Assembly: GCA_963711315.1 (NCBI GenBank)
Contig: CAVQDQ010000004.1
Coordinates: 620,001 to 684,000, forward strand
Direction: 5' to 3'
Source: PALSA-612 sp963711315
GTDB taxonomy: Bacteria > Actinomycetota > Thermoleophilia > Gaiellales > Gaiellaceae
DNA: 64,000 nt
The position numbers and the translations under genes are program-made. Within the stretch, counting starts at the first letter, position 1, and each line of letters opens with the position of its first letter. This document shows, piece by piece, positions 51,756-60,588 of this stretch. The notes under the pieces were generated by a model that saw only the letters and a program-made list of their open reading frames with translations, was not told where the DNA came from and ran no database searches.

Positions 51756-53135
51756 CTAGGCCGAAGCCGGCTCGAAGCGAAGCTTCGCGAGGCGCCGGTC
51801 TTCGGGGATTCGCGTCGGATAGTCGAGCGTCAGGCAAGCGCGGCAGAGCGACGACGCCGGCCGGCGTGTCGCCTCGGTGAGACCCTCCAGCGACAGGTGC
51901 GCGAGGCTCGTCGCGCCGATGAACTCCCGCACCTTCTCCACCGAGCGCGCGGCCGCGACGAGCTCGTCCTCGTCTGGCAGGTCGATCCCGTAGAAGCAGG
52001 GGCCGACGACCGGGGGAGACGAGATGCGGATGTGTACCTCGGCAGCGCCTGCGTCGAAGAGCATCGCTACGAGCTGCCGCGTGGTGTTGCCGCGCACGAT
52101 CGAGTCGTCGACCGCGACCACGCGCTTGCCGGCCACCTCGTCGAGCGGGTTGAACTTCAGCCGGATGCCCCGCTGGCGGAGCTCCTGGTCGGGCTGGATG
52201 AACGTGCGGCCGACGTAACGGTTCTTGATCAGCCCCTCGCTGAACGGGATGCCCGACGCTCGCGAGAAGCCGACTGCCGCGGGGGTGCCCGAGTCGGGGA
52301 TAGGGAGGACGAAGTCTGCGTCGACAGGCGACTCCTCAGCGAGCCGCTCGCCCATCCGTACACGCGCCGCGTGCGCCTCGACGCCGGCGAGGTGCGAGTC
52401 CGGCCTGGAGAAGTAGAAGTACTCGAAGATGCAGAGCGCGCCGTTGCCGGCCGCGGGCACGGCCTGGATAGAGCGCAGCCCGGTGGCGTCCACCATCACC
52501 AGCTCTCCCAGCGCGACTTCCCGTACCAGCTCCGCGCCGAGCAGGTCGAAGGTGCACGTCTCGGAGGCGACGACCCAGTCTTCCCCCAGCCGGCCGAGGA
52601 CGAGCGGCCGGAAGCCGTGGGGATCGCGGAAGGCGAGCAGCTTGCCGTCGGCGATCGCGACCACCGAGTACGCGCCCTCCAGCCTCGCCATCGCCGCAGG
52701 CACGGCCTCCTCGAGCGGGCGAGGGTCGCCTGCGATCGCGACGGCGATCAGCTCCGAGTCGGAGGTCGAGCCGAGCTTCGCGCCCTCGGATTCGAGCTCG
52801 CTCCGCAACTCGTTGGCATTGACGAGATTCCCGTTGTGCGCCAGCGCGACGGTGCGATTGCCCCGGGGGAGCAGCGGCTGTGCGTTCGCCCACGTGCTCG
52901 AGCCGGTCGTCGAGTAGCGGGTGTGGCCGATGGCGGCCTCTCCTCGCAGGCCGCGCAGCTTCTGTTCCGAGAAGTTCGTGATCAGGCCGAGCTCCTGCAA
53001 CACCGTCAGCCGCCCGTTCTCCGAGACGGCGATGCCGGCCGCCTCCTGTCCACGGTGCTGGAGCGCGTGCAGTGCGAAGTGCGTAAGTCGAGCGACGTCG
53101 CGATCCGGCGCGAAGATGCCGAAGACGCCGCACAT
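51756..53135 (-). CDS. purF: PurF: amidophosphoribosyltransferase
   Basis: First enzyme of purine synthesis, 459 residues. Cys2 directly after the start Met (MCGVFGIF) is the glutaminase nucleophile, so no propeptide needs removal. The PRPP loop is VVAVDDSIVRGNTTRQL. Late Cys in SSLCRACLTLDYP hint at the Fe-S cluster of the Bacillus-type enzyme. Start shares one base with the purL stop. Confidence 0.95.
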   Translation of the reverse strand: MCGVFGIFAPDRDVARLTHFALHALQHRGQEAAGIAVSENGRLTVLQELGLITNFSEQKLRGLRGEAAIGHTRYSTTGSSTWANAQPLLPRGNRTVALAHNGNLVNANELRSELESEGAKLGSTSDSELIAVAIAGDPRPLEEAVPAAMARLEGAYSVVAIADGKLLAFRDPHGFRPLVLGRLGEDWVVASETCTFDLLGAELVREVALGELVMVDATGLRSIQAVPAAGNGALCIFEYFYFSRPDSHLAGVEAHAARVRMGERLAEESPVDADFVLPIPDSGTPAAVGFSRASGIPFSEGLIKNRYVGRTFIQPDQELRQRGIRLKFNPLDEVAGKRVVAVDDSIVRGNTTRQLVAMLFDAGAAEVHIRISSPPVVGPCFYGIDLPDEDELVAAARSVEKVREFIGATSLAHLSLEGLTEATRRPASSLCRACLTLDYPTRIPEDRRLAKLRFEPASA

Positions 53136-55025
53136 CAGCCGACCGTCCCTATCTGGACCAGCTCCATGTCGGGCAGCTTGTCAACATTGCCGGGCGCGCA
53201 CGCCAGGATCGCCGACGCGTTGTCGGGTACCTCGACCTCGGCGCCGTTGCCGCTCCAGCGTGCCGCGTGCTCGACGGCGAGATATGGGCCCAGGTCCGAG
53301 ACGTCGTGGACGAGGGAGCAGTGCGGCGCCGCGCGCCAGAGGAACGACACGAGCTCGGCCTCGGCCTGCAGGTCGAACTCATCGCGAGTGGTCGCGAGCA
53401 CGACGTCGCCCTCGCGCCAGCCGCGTGGCACCTGCCGAACGTCGGCAACGAGCCCGACGCAACCCACGATCGGCGTGGGCAGGATCGGGCGTCCGTCCGT
53501 TTCGTTGTAGAGCGACACGTTGCCGGAGACGACGGGGATGCCGAGCGCCTCGGCGGCCTGGGCGACGCCCTCGATCGCCTCGGCCAGCTCCCACCCGATC
53601 TCGGGCTTCTCCGGGTTGCCGAAGTTCAGGCAGTCGGTGAGCCCAAGCGGCTCGGCACCGGCGCAGGCGACGTTGCGAGCCGCCTCAAGCGTGGCCAGCG
53701 CGCCCGCGCGAAACGGATCGCGCTCGCCGCGCGGCGGGCCGTCGAGCGAGACGCCGAGGCCGCGGTACGACGGTGTCAGGCGCAGGACGGCAGCGTCCAG
53801 ACCGGGCCGCCGGACGGTCCGCGAGCCGACGAGCTGGTCGTAGTGCCCGTACACCTGCTGAGGATCGACGACGTGCGCGAGGCCGCCGGAATCGCTCTCG
53901 CGAGGCCGCCGCTCGACCTCGTAGCGCGGGCACTCGTCGGTGAGGAACGAGGCGCGGATCTCGCCCTCCAGCGAGCCGTCGTGGAACGCACGCAGCAATC
54001 CCGTGTCGGTGACGACGCCGATCTGCGCCCGGTGCAGCTCCCACCGGTCGATGACTTCCGCCACAGCCTCCAGCGCCTCCGGCCGAACGGCCGCCACCAT
54101 CCGCTCCTGGCTCTCGGAGATCATGATCTCCCAGGGCGCCAGCCCCTCCTCACGCAGCGGCACGCGGTCGAGGTGGACGTCGACGCCCGCGCCGTCGCGT
54201 GCCATCTCGGCGAGCGAGGAGGCAAGCCCTGCGGCGCCGCAATCCTGCAGCGACTCGACCAGGCCGCGCTCGACGAGCTCGAGCGAGACCTCGATCAGCC
54301 GTTTGCCCGTGAAGGGGTCGCCGATCTGCACCGACGGGCGCTTCTCCGGTGAGTCGTCGCCCAGCTCCTGGCTCGCGAGCACGCTCGCGCCGCCGATGCC
54401 GTCGCGACCGGTCGTGGCGCCGAAGAGCACGAGAGCCAGCCCCGGAGTCGTCGCACGCGCACGCGTCAGCCGCTCAGAGGGCAGGAGCCCGACGCACATG
54501 GCGTTGACGAGGCAGTTGTTCTCGTACGCCGGGTCGAAGACCGTTTCGCCGCCGACCGTCGGCACGCCCACACAGTTTCCGTAGTGGCCGATCCCCGCCA
54601 CCGCCCGCCAGAAGTGGGTGTCCGGCTGGCCGAAACCGCAGCCCGTCCAGCAGGGCGATCGGCCGCGCACCCATGGCGACGACGTCGCGGAGGATGCCGC
54701 CGACCCCTGTGGCCGCGCCCTGGAACGGCTCGACCGCGGAGGGGTGGTTGTGGCTCTCGACCTTGAACGCGACGGCCTCGCCCTCGCCGAGGTCGATCAC
54801 CCCGGCGTTCTCGCCGGGCCCCTGCAGCACGCGGTCGCCGGCCGAAGGCAGCCGGCGCAGCAGCGGCGCAGAGTGCTTGTACCCGCAGTGCTCGGACCAG
54901 AGCAGCGAGAAGACGGCGAGCTCGAAGCGGTTCGGGTCGCGCTCGAGCAGTTCCCGGATACGTTTCAGCTCCCCGTCGGTGAGCCCGAGGGCGCGGTGCA
55001 GCGGCTGTTCCGCGACTGCCGTCAG
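53135..55025 (-). CDS. purL: PurL: FGAM synthase large subunit, one frameshift and odd start
   Basis: ATP-dependent amidation of FGAR, with glutamine supplied through PurQ and PurS. The compact, roughly 630-residue form has LLWSEHCGYKHSAPLL, FKVESHNHPSAVEPFQGAATG, GDPFTGKRL and CLNFGNPEKPEIGW. Frame shifts near 54632 (GLRF joins GQPDTHFW). Family N-terminus AEQPLHRALGL begins after a CTG at 55025-55023; no ATG, GTG or TTG is in frame before the upstream TAA, so either CTG initiates or a base is wrong. purS and purQ, often next to purL, are not present here. Confidence 0.88.
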
Positions 55026-55107
55026 AGCTACTTCAGTTTAGAGCCGGAACCGGATCCGGCTGCGCCTCGTTCTCACAGATCGTGCGTCCCGTACGTTTCC
55101 TATCACG

Positions 55108-56013
55108 ATGAGTCGCCGCCATCTCGTCATGCTCCTCGGCCTTGCGGCGATCTGGGGCTCGTCGTTCATGTTCATCAAGGTCGCGGTCCGCGACATCGCG
55201 CCCTCGACGGCGCTCCTCGGCCGCCTGGGACTGGCAACGCTGGCACTGCTCGTGTTCGCCCTCGTCCGCACGTCGCTCCGCGAGACAGCGAGCGCCTTCC
55301 GGACCTACACCGTGCCGCTCGTCGTCGTCGGCGTCACCAACACTGCGTTGCCCGTCTACCTCCTCTTCTGGGCGGAGACGCGAATCGACTCCGGGACGGC
55401 AGCTGTGCTCCAGGCGACGGCGCCGCTCGGCTCGGCGCTCTTCGCCTTTCTCTTCGTCCACGCGGAGCGGGTGCACGGCCAGCGTCTCGCCGGGCTCGTT
55501 CTCGGCTTCGCCGGCGTCGGGCTCCTCGTGGGCACGTTGCCGGGCGGATCGATCATCGCCGGCCTCGCCGTGGTCGTCAGCGCGCTCTGCTATGCGGGAG
55601 CCGGGCTCTACACGGGCCTGAGGCTCGCGACCGTGCCGACGCTCACGGTGGCCCTCGGCACGCTCGCAGTGGCGACGCTCGTCGTCCTCCCGGCCGGGAT
55701 TGTCCAGCGTCCGAGCGAGACACCAGGGTGGAAGCCGATTGCGTCCATCGTCGTCCTCGGGCTCGTTGGCACGGCGTTCGCGTACCTCCTTTACTACGAG
55801 CTCGTGTCCGGCGCAGGAGCGACCCGGGCGATCCTCATCACGTACCTCGTCCCGCCCGCCGCGCTGATCTACGGAGTTGTCTTCCTCGGCGAGGACTTGA
55901 CGGTGAACGCGCTCTGCGCGCTCGCGCTCATCCTCGGTGGCGTCGCGCTCGGTACGGGCGCACTCGCTCTCCGCCGCCGCCGCGTCGATCCGCTCGGAGA
56001 CCCGGTCAAGTGA
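55108..56013 (+). CDS. EamA/DMT-family transporter, copy 1
   Basis: A 301-residue drug/metabolite transporter with ten hydrophobic helices in two EamA halves. The first half opens GLAAIWGSSFMFIKVAV, the second ends LIYGVVFLGEDLTVNALCAL, both typical. Exported substrate is unknown; relatives export amino acids or metabolites. It diverges from purL and its TGA overlaps the GTG of a second EamA gene. Confidence 0.9.
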   Translation: MSRRHLVMLLGLAAIWGSSFMFIKVAVRDIAPSTALLGRLGLATLALLVFALVRTSLRETASAFRTYTVPLVVVGVTNTALPVYLLFWAETRIDSGTAAVLQATAPLGSALFAFLFVHAERVHGQRLAGLVLGFAGVGLLVGTLPGGSIIAGLAVVVSALCYAGAGLYTGLRLATVPTLTVALGTLAVATLVVLPAGIVQRPSETPGWKPIASIVVLGLVGTAFAYLLYYELVSGAGATRAILITYLVPPAALIYGVVFLGEDLTVNALCALALILGGVALGTGALALRRRRVDPLGDPVK

Positions 56014-56918
56014 CGCGGGGCTACCTCCCCTGGCTCCTCCTGCTCGCGAGCCTCTGGGGCAGCTCGTACTTCTTCATCAAAGTCGCGGTCGACGACCTCG
56101 AGCCGACCGTGATGATGGCGGGAAGATGCCTCACGGCCGGGCTGCTCCTGCTCGTCTACCTCGTGGTGACGCGAGGCGCCGCCGACGCCGCGTCGCAGCT
56201 GCGCGCCGCGGGGCGCCCGACGTTCGTGTTCGGCGTGTTCAACGCCGCGCTCCCGTTTTGGCTCATCGCCTGGGGCGAGAAGCACATCGACTCGTCGGTC
56301 GCGGGGATCGCGCAGGCGACCGTGCCGATCTTCGCGTTCGTGGTCGCGATCCGCTTCTTGCCCCACGAGCGGGTATCGCGGATCCGGTGGGTCGGCGTCG
56401 CGCTCGGGCTCGTCGGCGTTGGGGTGCTGACGGGCGTCGACCTGCCCGGCGGCTGGTGGGCGGTGGCGGGGACGCTCGCCGTGGTGCTGTCGTCGTTGTC
56501 GTACGCCTGTGCCGGTACGTACGCACAGCTTCGACTGCGTGACACACCAGGCCCGGTGCTCGCGACCGGCGGCATGCTGATCGGCGGCCTGCTGCTCCTG
56601 CCGTTGGCGCTCTTCCAGCTGCCCAGTGAGCTGCCGGGCTGGCAGGCCGTTGCCTCGGTGGCGGCATTGGCCATCATCGGCACGACGATCGCGCAGCTCG
56701 TCTATTTCCACATGCTGCCGCGCTACGGCAACCCGCGCATCTCGCTGGTCGCCTATGTGATGCCGGCCTTCGCGATCGCGTACGGCGCCATCTTCCTCGA
56801 CGAGCCGATCACCGCCGGCATGGTTATCGGGTTGGGGCTGATCCTCCTCGGCGTCGCGCTTGGATCGGGGCTCGTCGTCGCGTGGCGGCGGCCGAAGACG
56901 GCCGAAGAGGTCTTGTGA
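56010..56918 (+). CDS. EamA/DMT-family transporter, copy 2
   Basis: A 302-residue paralogue with LLASLWGSSYFFIKVAVDDLEP and AYGAIFLDEPITAGMVIG. Start GTG 56010 overlaps the preceding stop (GTGA). The open frame continues far upstream but crosses purL and is not used. Two adjacent, coupled copies could form a heterodimer, as some small DMT proteins do, though these have ten helices each and may act singly. Confidence 0.9.
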   Translation: MTRGYLPWLLLLASLWGSSYFFIKVAVDDLEPTVMMAGRCLTAGLLLLVYLVVTRGAADAASQLRAAGRPTFVFGVFNAALPFWLIAWGEKHIDSSVAGIAQATVPIFAFVVAIRFLPHERVSRIRWVGVALGLVGVGVLTGVDLPGGWWAVAGTLAVVLSSLSYACAGTYAQLRLRDTPGPVLATGGMLIGGLLLLPLALFQLPSELPGWQAVASVAALAIIGTTIAQLVYFHMLPRYGNPRISLVAYVMPAFAIAYGAIFLDEPITAGMVIGLGLILLGVALGSGLVVAWRRPKTAEEVL

Positions 56919-57451
56919 GCGTCGTCGTCCGTCGTGCGCGGCCGGACGATCTCGCCTTCCTCGTCACCCTGGCCCAACACGAGGACGTGCAGCCGTTTCT
57001 CGCGGCCTCGCGGCCGACCGATCGCGAAAGCATCCTCGCCGACATCGAGCGCTCCGAGCAGGAGCCGGACGTATTCGGCGTGTTCGTCATCGAGTCAGAC
57101 GGCAAGCGGGCCGGCGTCATGCGCTTCTCGAGCCGTGGCGGCCCGAACAGAATCGCCGAGCTCGGCGGCCTCGCGGTCCATCCCGACCACCGTGGCCGGA
57201 AGCTCGCGGACGACGCGGCGCGGCTGTTCCAGCGCCAGCTCTTCGAGGAGCTCGGCTTTCATCGGCTCCAGCTCGAGGTTTACGGCTTCAACGAGCGGGC
57301 GATGCGGCACGCGGAGCGCTCCGGGTTCGTGCTCGAGGGCCGTAAGCGGCGCGCGTATCTCCGCGACGGCGAGTGGGTGGACGGCGTCATCTATGGGCTC
57401 ACGGTCGAAGACCTGCCCACGCCTCCTCGAGCGACTCCGGCGGGTCGCTGA
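56915..57451 (+). CDS. GNAT-family N-acetyltransferase (RimJ/RimL-like)
   Basis: A 178-residue acetyltransferase. AELGGLAVHPDHRGRKLAD carries the acetyl-CoA loop and LQLEVYGFNERAMRHAERSGF the last strand/helix, typical of the Acetyltransf_3 group. GTG 56915 overlaps the EamA stop, so it is the third gene of that operon. Acetylation then export of a metabolite by the EamA proteins would fit but is inference. The 3' end overlaps the convergent kinase gene by 53 bp. Confidence 0.85.
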   Translation: MSVVVRRARPDDLAFLVTLAQHEDVQPFLAASRPTDRESILADIERSEQEPDVFGVFVIESDGKRAGVMRFSSRGGPNRIAELGGLAVHPDHRGRKLADDAARLFQRQLFEELGFHRLQLEVYGFNERAMRHAERSGFVLEGRKRRAYLRDGEWVDGVIYGLTVEDLPTPPRATPAGR

Positions 57452-58349
57452 GTAGCGCGATGCCAGCCGCGCGCGCCTCGTCGCGCTCGGCGTCGGTGAG
57501 GTACTCGGCCGGAGACTTGCCGTCCACGCGCGCGAGCATGAGGCAGCCGACCAGGCCGAGCACGTAGCGCAGGTCCAGCTCCTTCCCGTACCCGTCGAGG
57601 AAGGCGCGCCCGCAAGCCTCGTAGTCCGCTCGTGCCTGGGGTCGGTGGATCGTCTTCAGCAACAGGTGATTCAGCAGAAAGGCGACGTCGAAGGCCGGAT
57701 CGCCGCGGTGAGCGATCTCCCAATCGATGACCCACAGGCCGTCGTCGCCGACGAGAATGTTCTTCGGCGAGTAGTCGCCGTGGACGACACACCGGATCGT
57801 GCCGAGCAGCCGCTCGATGTATGCGCCGATCCGTGCGTCGAGGTCGGGATGCCGCCGCTGGATCATGCGTAGGTACGGATCGACGCGTTGCGCCTCGAAC
57901 GACTCGGCGCTGCCGATGTCGCCGTCCGCCGAGTGAAGCACGGCGAGGAGCGCGCCGACCCACGCCGCCACGGCGGCGTCGGCAGTTCCCGCGAGCAGCA
58001 GCGACTTCCACGGGCGCCAATCCGCCGGCGCCTCCTCCATGACCAGAGCGAATAGCTCTGGATCGGAGTCGATCAGCGCCGGCACCGAGCCCGGGGCGAG
58101 CTGCGTCATCAGCTCGAGCGCCTGCGCCTCCGTCAGTGCCCGCTCCGGCGGCACGAGCCACTCGTCGGCGACGCGGAAGCGCTCGAGTGCCTGCTTGACG
58201 ACCATCCGCCGGCCGTCGGCCCGGACGGCGAGCACGACGCCGGATACCCCTCCCGGCAGCGCATGTACGTCGAGTGACGCACCGTCCGAGAGCAGCCCGC
58301 GCTCGGCGAGGTAGGCGCCGACGTTGCCGGGCGAGAGCACGACCCTCAC
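57399..58349 (-). CDS. Aminoglycoside-phosphotransferase-fold kinase (APH/choline kinase-like)
   Basis: A 316-residue small-molecule kinase-like protein. It has a nucleotide-binding N-lobe (GVSGVVLAVRADGRRMVVKQAL with the ATP Lys), catalytic loop VVHGDYSPKNILV (HGDxxxxN) and metal loop VIDWEIAHRGDP. GTG 58349 was chosen as it starts the conserved region; the frame is open upstream but lacks sense. Substrate is unknown; the fold covers antibiotics, choline, homoserine and sugars. Confidence 0.85.
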   Translation of the reverse strand: MRVVLSPGNVGAYLAERGLLSDGASLDVHALPGGVSGVVLAVRADGRRMVVKQALERFRVADEWLVPPERALTEAQALELMTQLAPGSVPALIDSDPELFALVMEEAPADWRPWKSLLLAGTADAAVAAWVGALLAVLHSADGDIGSAESFEAQRVDPYLRMIQRRHPDLDARIGAYIERLLGTIRCVVHGDYSPKNILVGDDGLWVIDWEIAHRGDPAFDVAFLLNHLLLKTIHRPQARADYEACGRAFLDGYGKELDLRYVLGLVGCLMLARVDGKSPAEYLTDAERDEARAAGIALLSDPPESLEEAWAGLRP

Positions 58350-58466
58350 GCCTGCCACCTTACGGCTTGGTTCGTCAGTAGCTGACCACAGTCCCAGGTC
58401 CGTGTCGCCACCGATGGCACGCGGCCCTTGCCCGGTCAGACTCGTGGACAGAACGGAGGTGCTTCG

Positions 58467-58859
58467 ATGGAACGTGCTGTTGGCCACACCGGGGCCGCAC
58501 CGCAGGCGCGGCATCGGCTTCGTCGCCCGAAAATGCCGTGGGGCGGGCTCGCCGCATTCGAGTTCTTCGCCCTGGCGCTTCTCTCGGGCATGCTCGTGCT
58601 CGTGATCCTTCCCGGCATGCTCGACGTCGAGTGGGGCTGCATCGGCCCGACGGGGGGAGAGCGAACGGCAGCGGACACGTATGTCGGCGTGTTCGCGGTC
58701 GGCGGTGCTCTCGGCTGGCTCGTTACAGGCGGCTTGACCGCTGTGGCGTACAGCACAGGCCGCCGGCGGCTGGCGCTCCTCATCCCACTCGCCTGGTTCG
58801 GCGTGCTCGTGCTGACGTCGCTTATCGTCGCGGTCTCGATCGGACCGCTCCCCTGCTGA
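58467..58859 (+). CDS. Small membrane protein, three hydrophobic helices
   Basis: A 130-residue protein with a basic N-terminal tail and three hydrophobic segments (FEFFALALLSGMLVLVIL, VFAVGGALGWLVTGGLT, LALLIPLAWFGVLVLTSL). One Cys lies in a loop (WGCIGP) and one at the last residue. No named family. GGAGGTG a few bases upstream decides the ATG at 58467. It converges on the polysaccharide operon. Confidence 0.65.
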   Translation: MERAVGHTGAAPQARHRLRRPKMPWGGLAAFEFFALALLSGMLVLVILPGMLDVEWGCIGPTGGERTAADTYVGVFAVGGALGWLVTGGLTAVAYSTGRRRLALLIPLAWFGVLVLTSLIVAVSIGPLPC

Positions 58860-58908
58860 CGAGCCGATCCTGAGCCTGCTCGACGCCAAGCGCGACTGAC
58901 CGGAGTCT

Positions 58909-60588
58909 CTAGAGCGACGCCGGGTCGACGAAGGTGTAGCCGAGCGCCTCGATGCCCTCGACCGTCTGCTTGAGCAGGTCGAGGTCGAGGAATGGGTGGA
59001 AGTAGAACGCCGCGAAACCGTCGCGCACGACGAGGTTCGCCTTCGCGGCCCGGACGAGGTCCTCCGGGCCTCGCGCCTCGTACGAGTGCCACGTGTGGGG
59101 AGAGATCGACCCGAGGTTCTCGGGTAGGACCTTGGTCCCGTACACGTCGCGCACCACGTAAGGAAAGAACTGCCCGTCGGCGTGCTCGTACCGCACCGGG
59201 CCGCCGCTCAGCAACCCCGGGAAGTACATTCCCCGGTCCCAGCGAGCAGGGAAGCGGCGCGCGGCGGCGCGGTAGGCGCGGTCCGAGGCGTAGTAGTGCG
59301 GAAACTCGAAGATCCGAGGCTCGGCAAGCCCTGCGGCCCGGAACTCCTCGTTGGCGGCGACGATTCGGCGCTCCGACCAGGCGACGGTGCGGTCCCCCGG
59401 CAGGGGACCGTGCAGCTTCACATCACCCTCGGGTGCCTCGGTCACGCGGTAGAACTCCACGTCGTCGCCGGTGACGCCGTTGTAGGGGTTGCGCCCGCCG
59501 TCCCACTGGTGCGTGTAGCCGTGGCCGACGAGGACGCCGCCGCGCTGCATCATGTAGTGCAGCGCCGACACGACCTCGGGCGCGTCGCGGAGTAGCAGCT
59601 CGTACGGCTTGTCGTCGTGTCCCTGCGGGTCGCGGTAGTACGGGCTCACGCCGAAGCCGAACGGGATGCCCTTGGAATGGAGGTAATCGGCGGCCGCTCG
59701 CAGCTCCTCGGGGTCGCTGCGTGGATTGATGTCTTCGAGCCGGACGAGCGCGCGGTGCCGCTCGCGCGTCTGTGGCGCTAGCAGGTCGAAGAGGAGGTCG
59801 GCGAAGACGAGCACGCGGTCCGTCTCGCTCGTGTACGTGAACGGCTGCTCGCCGACGTATGTGAGATTCCGCGAGCGGACAGCCCAGGGGAATGCCGAGC
59901 CGCCGGCCCGGATCGCACGGGCGAGCACTCTCGCGCGGTTGGGGTCGGTGACGCGACAGAGCATGATCCCCTCGTCCTGACGCGACCAGCGCGTGAGCGA
60001 CCTCCCCTTGTAGCGCACCTCTGCGACGCGAGAGCGATCGAACTGCACCGGCTCCCAGCCGTACCTCGCGGCAAAGTCGCCTGCCCGCCGGGCGAGCTGG
60101 AGGATGTTGTCCTGCACCCAGAGGACCGGCGTGCGCGCATGCAGGACGTCGTCCAGCAGCGTCTGCGGCAGCGGCTCGTCGTACGTCGACCCCAGGTAGA
60201 CGAGCGCGCTGAACCGCCCGATGTCTCCACTGCGGTACTGCCGTGCCGGCCGGGCCTCCCAGCGCCCGAAGTGGCTCACGAGATTCGCAGTCTCCATCGC
60301 GTACATCTCTCCCAGCCAGCCCCAGGGGCCCCCGGTGTCGTAGAGGACGAGCGTCCGAACGCGCGGTGACGCCTCGGCCGGCCAGGTCGCCGCAGCGGGA
60401 ATCGGCGGCGCCTTTGGCAGCGTCGTGAGCGCGAGCGGCCGGAGCTCGGGATCAGGGCCTGGGAAGAGCTGTCCGCGGACCGGTAGCAGCACGAAAGCGG
60501 CGATTGTGGTCACAACGGCGACCGGGACCATCCAGCCGTACCCGATCCGCCAGCTGTTTCTACGACGGGTCGTCGGCGCGGAGCTCAT
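58909..60588 (-). CDS. DUF2334 / polysaccharide-deacetylase-like membrane-anchored protein
   Basis: A 559-residue protein with one N-terminal membrane helix (about 18-38) and a large extracytoplasmic part. Residues around 285 carry LVRLEDINPRSDPEEL and GFGVSPYYRDP, then VLVGHGYTHQW, the metal-binding layout of the DUF2334/NodB-like deacetylase fold. Last gene of a four-gene polysaccharide operon, overlapping wecB by 4 bp. It likely trims N-acetyl groups from the exported polymer, by analogy with PgaB/IcaB; analogy only. Confidence 0.82.
   Translation of the reverse strand: MSSAPTTRRRNSWRIGYGWMVPVAVVTTIAAFVLLPVRGQLFPGPDPELRPLALTTLPKAPPIPAAATWPAEASPRVRTLVLYDTGGPWGWLGEMYAMETANLVSHFGRWEARPARQYRSGDIGRFSALVYLGSTYDEPLPQTLLDDVLHARTPVLWVQDNILQLARRAGDFAARYGWEPVQFDRSRVAEVRYKGRSLTRWSRQDEGIMLCRVTDPNRARVLARAIRAGGSAFPWAVRSRNLTYVGEQPFTYTSETDRVLVFADLLFDLLAPQTRERHRALVRLEDINPRSDPEELRAAADYLHSKGIPFGFGVSPYYRDPQGHDDKPYELLLRDAPEVVSALHYMMQRGGVLVGHGYTHQWDGGRNPYNGVTGDDVEFYRVTEAPEGDVKLHGPLPGDRTVAWSERRIVAANEEFRAAGLAEPRIFEFPHYYASDRAYRAAARRFPARWDRGMYFPGLLSGGPVRYEHADGQFFPYVVRDVYGTKVLPENLGSISPHTWHSYEARGPEDLVRAAKANLVVRDGFAAFYFHPFLDLDLLKQTVEGIEALGYTFVDPASL

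Noticed and set aside
54618..56009. Upstream extension of the second EamA frame
   Set aside because: It crosses purL and the first EamA gene; the GTG at 56010 with stop overlap explains the protein fully.
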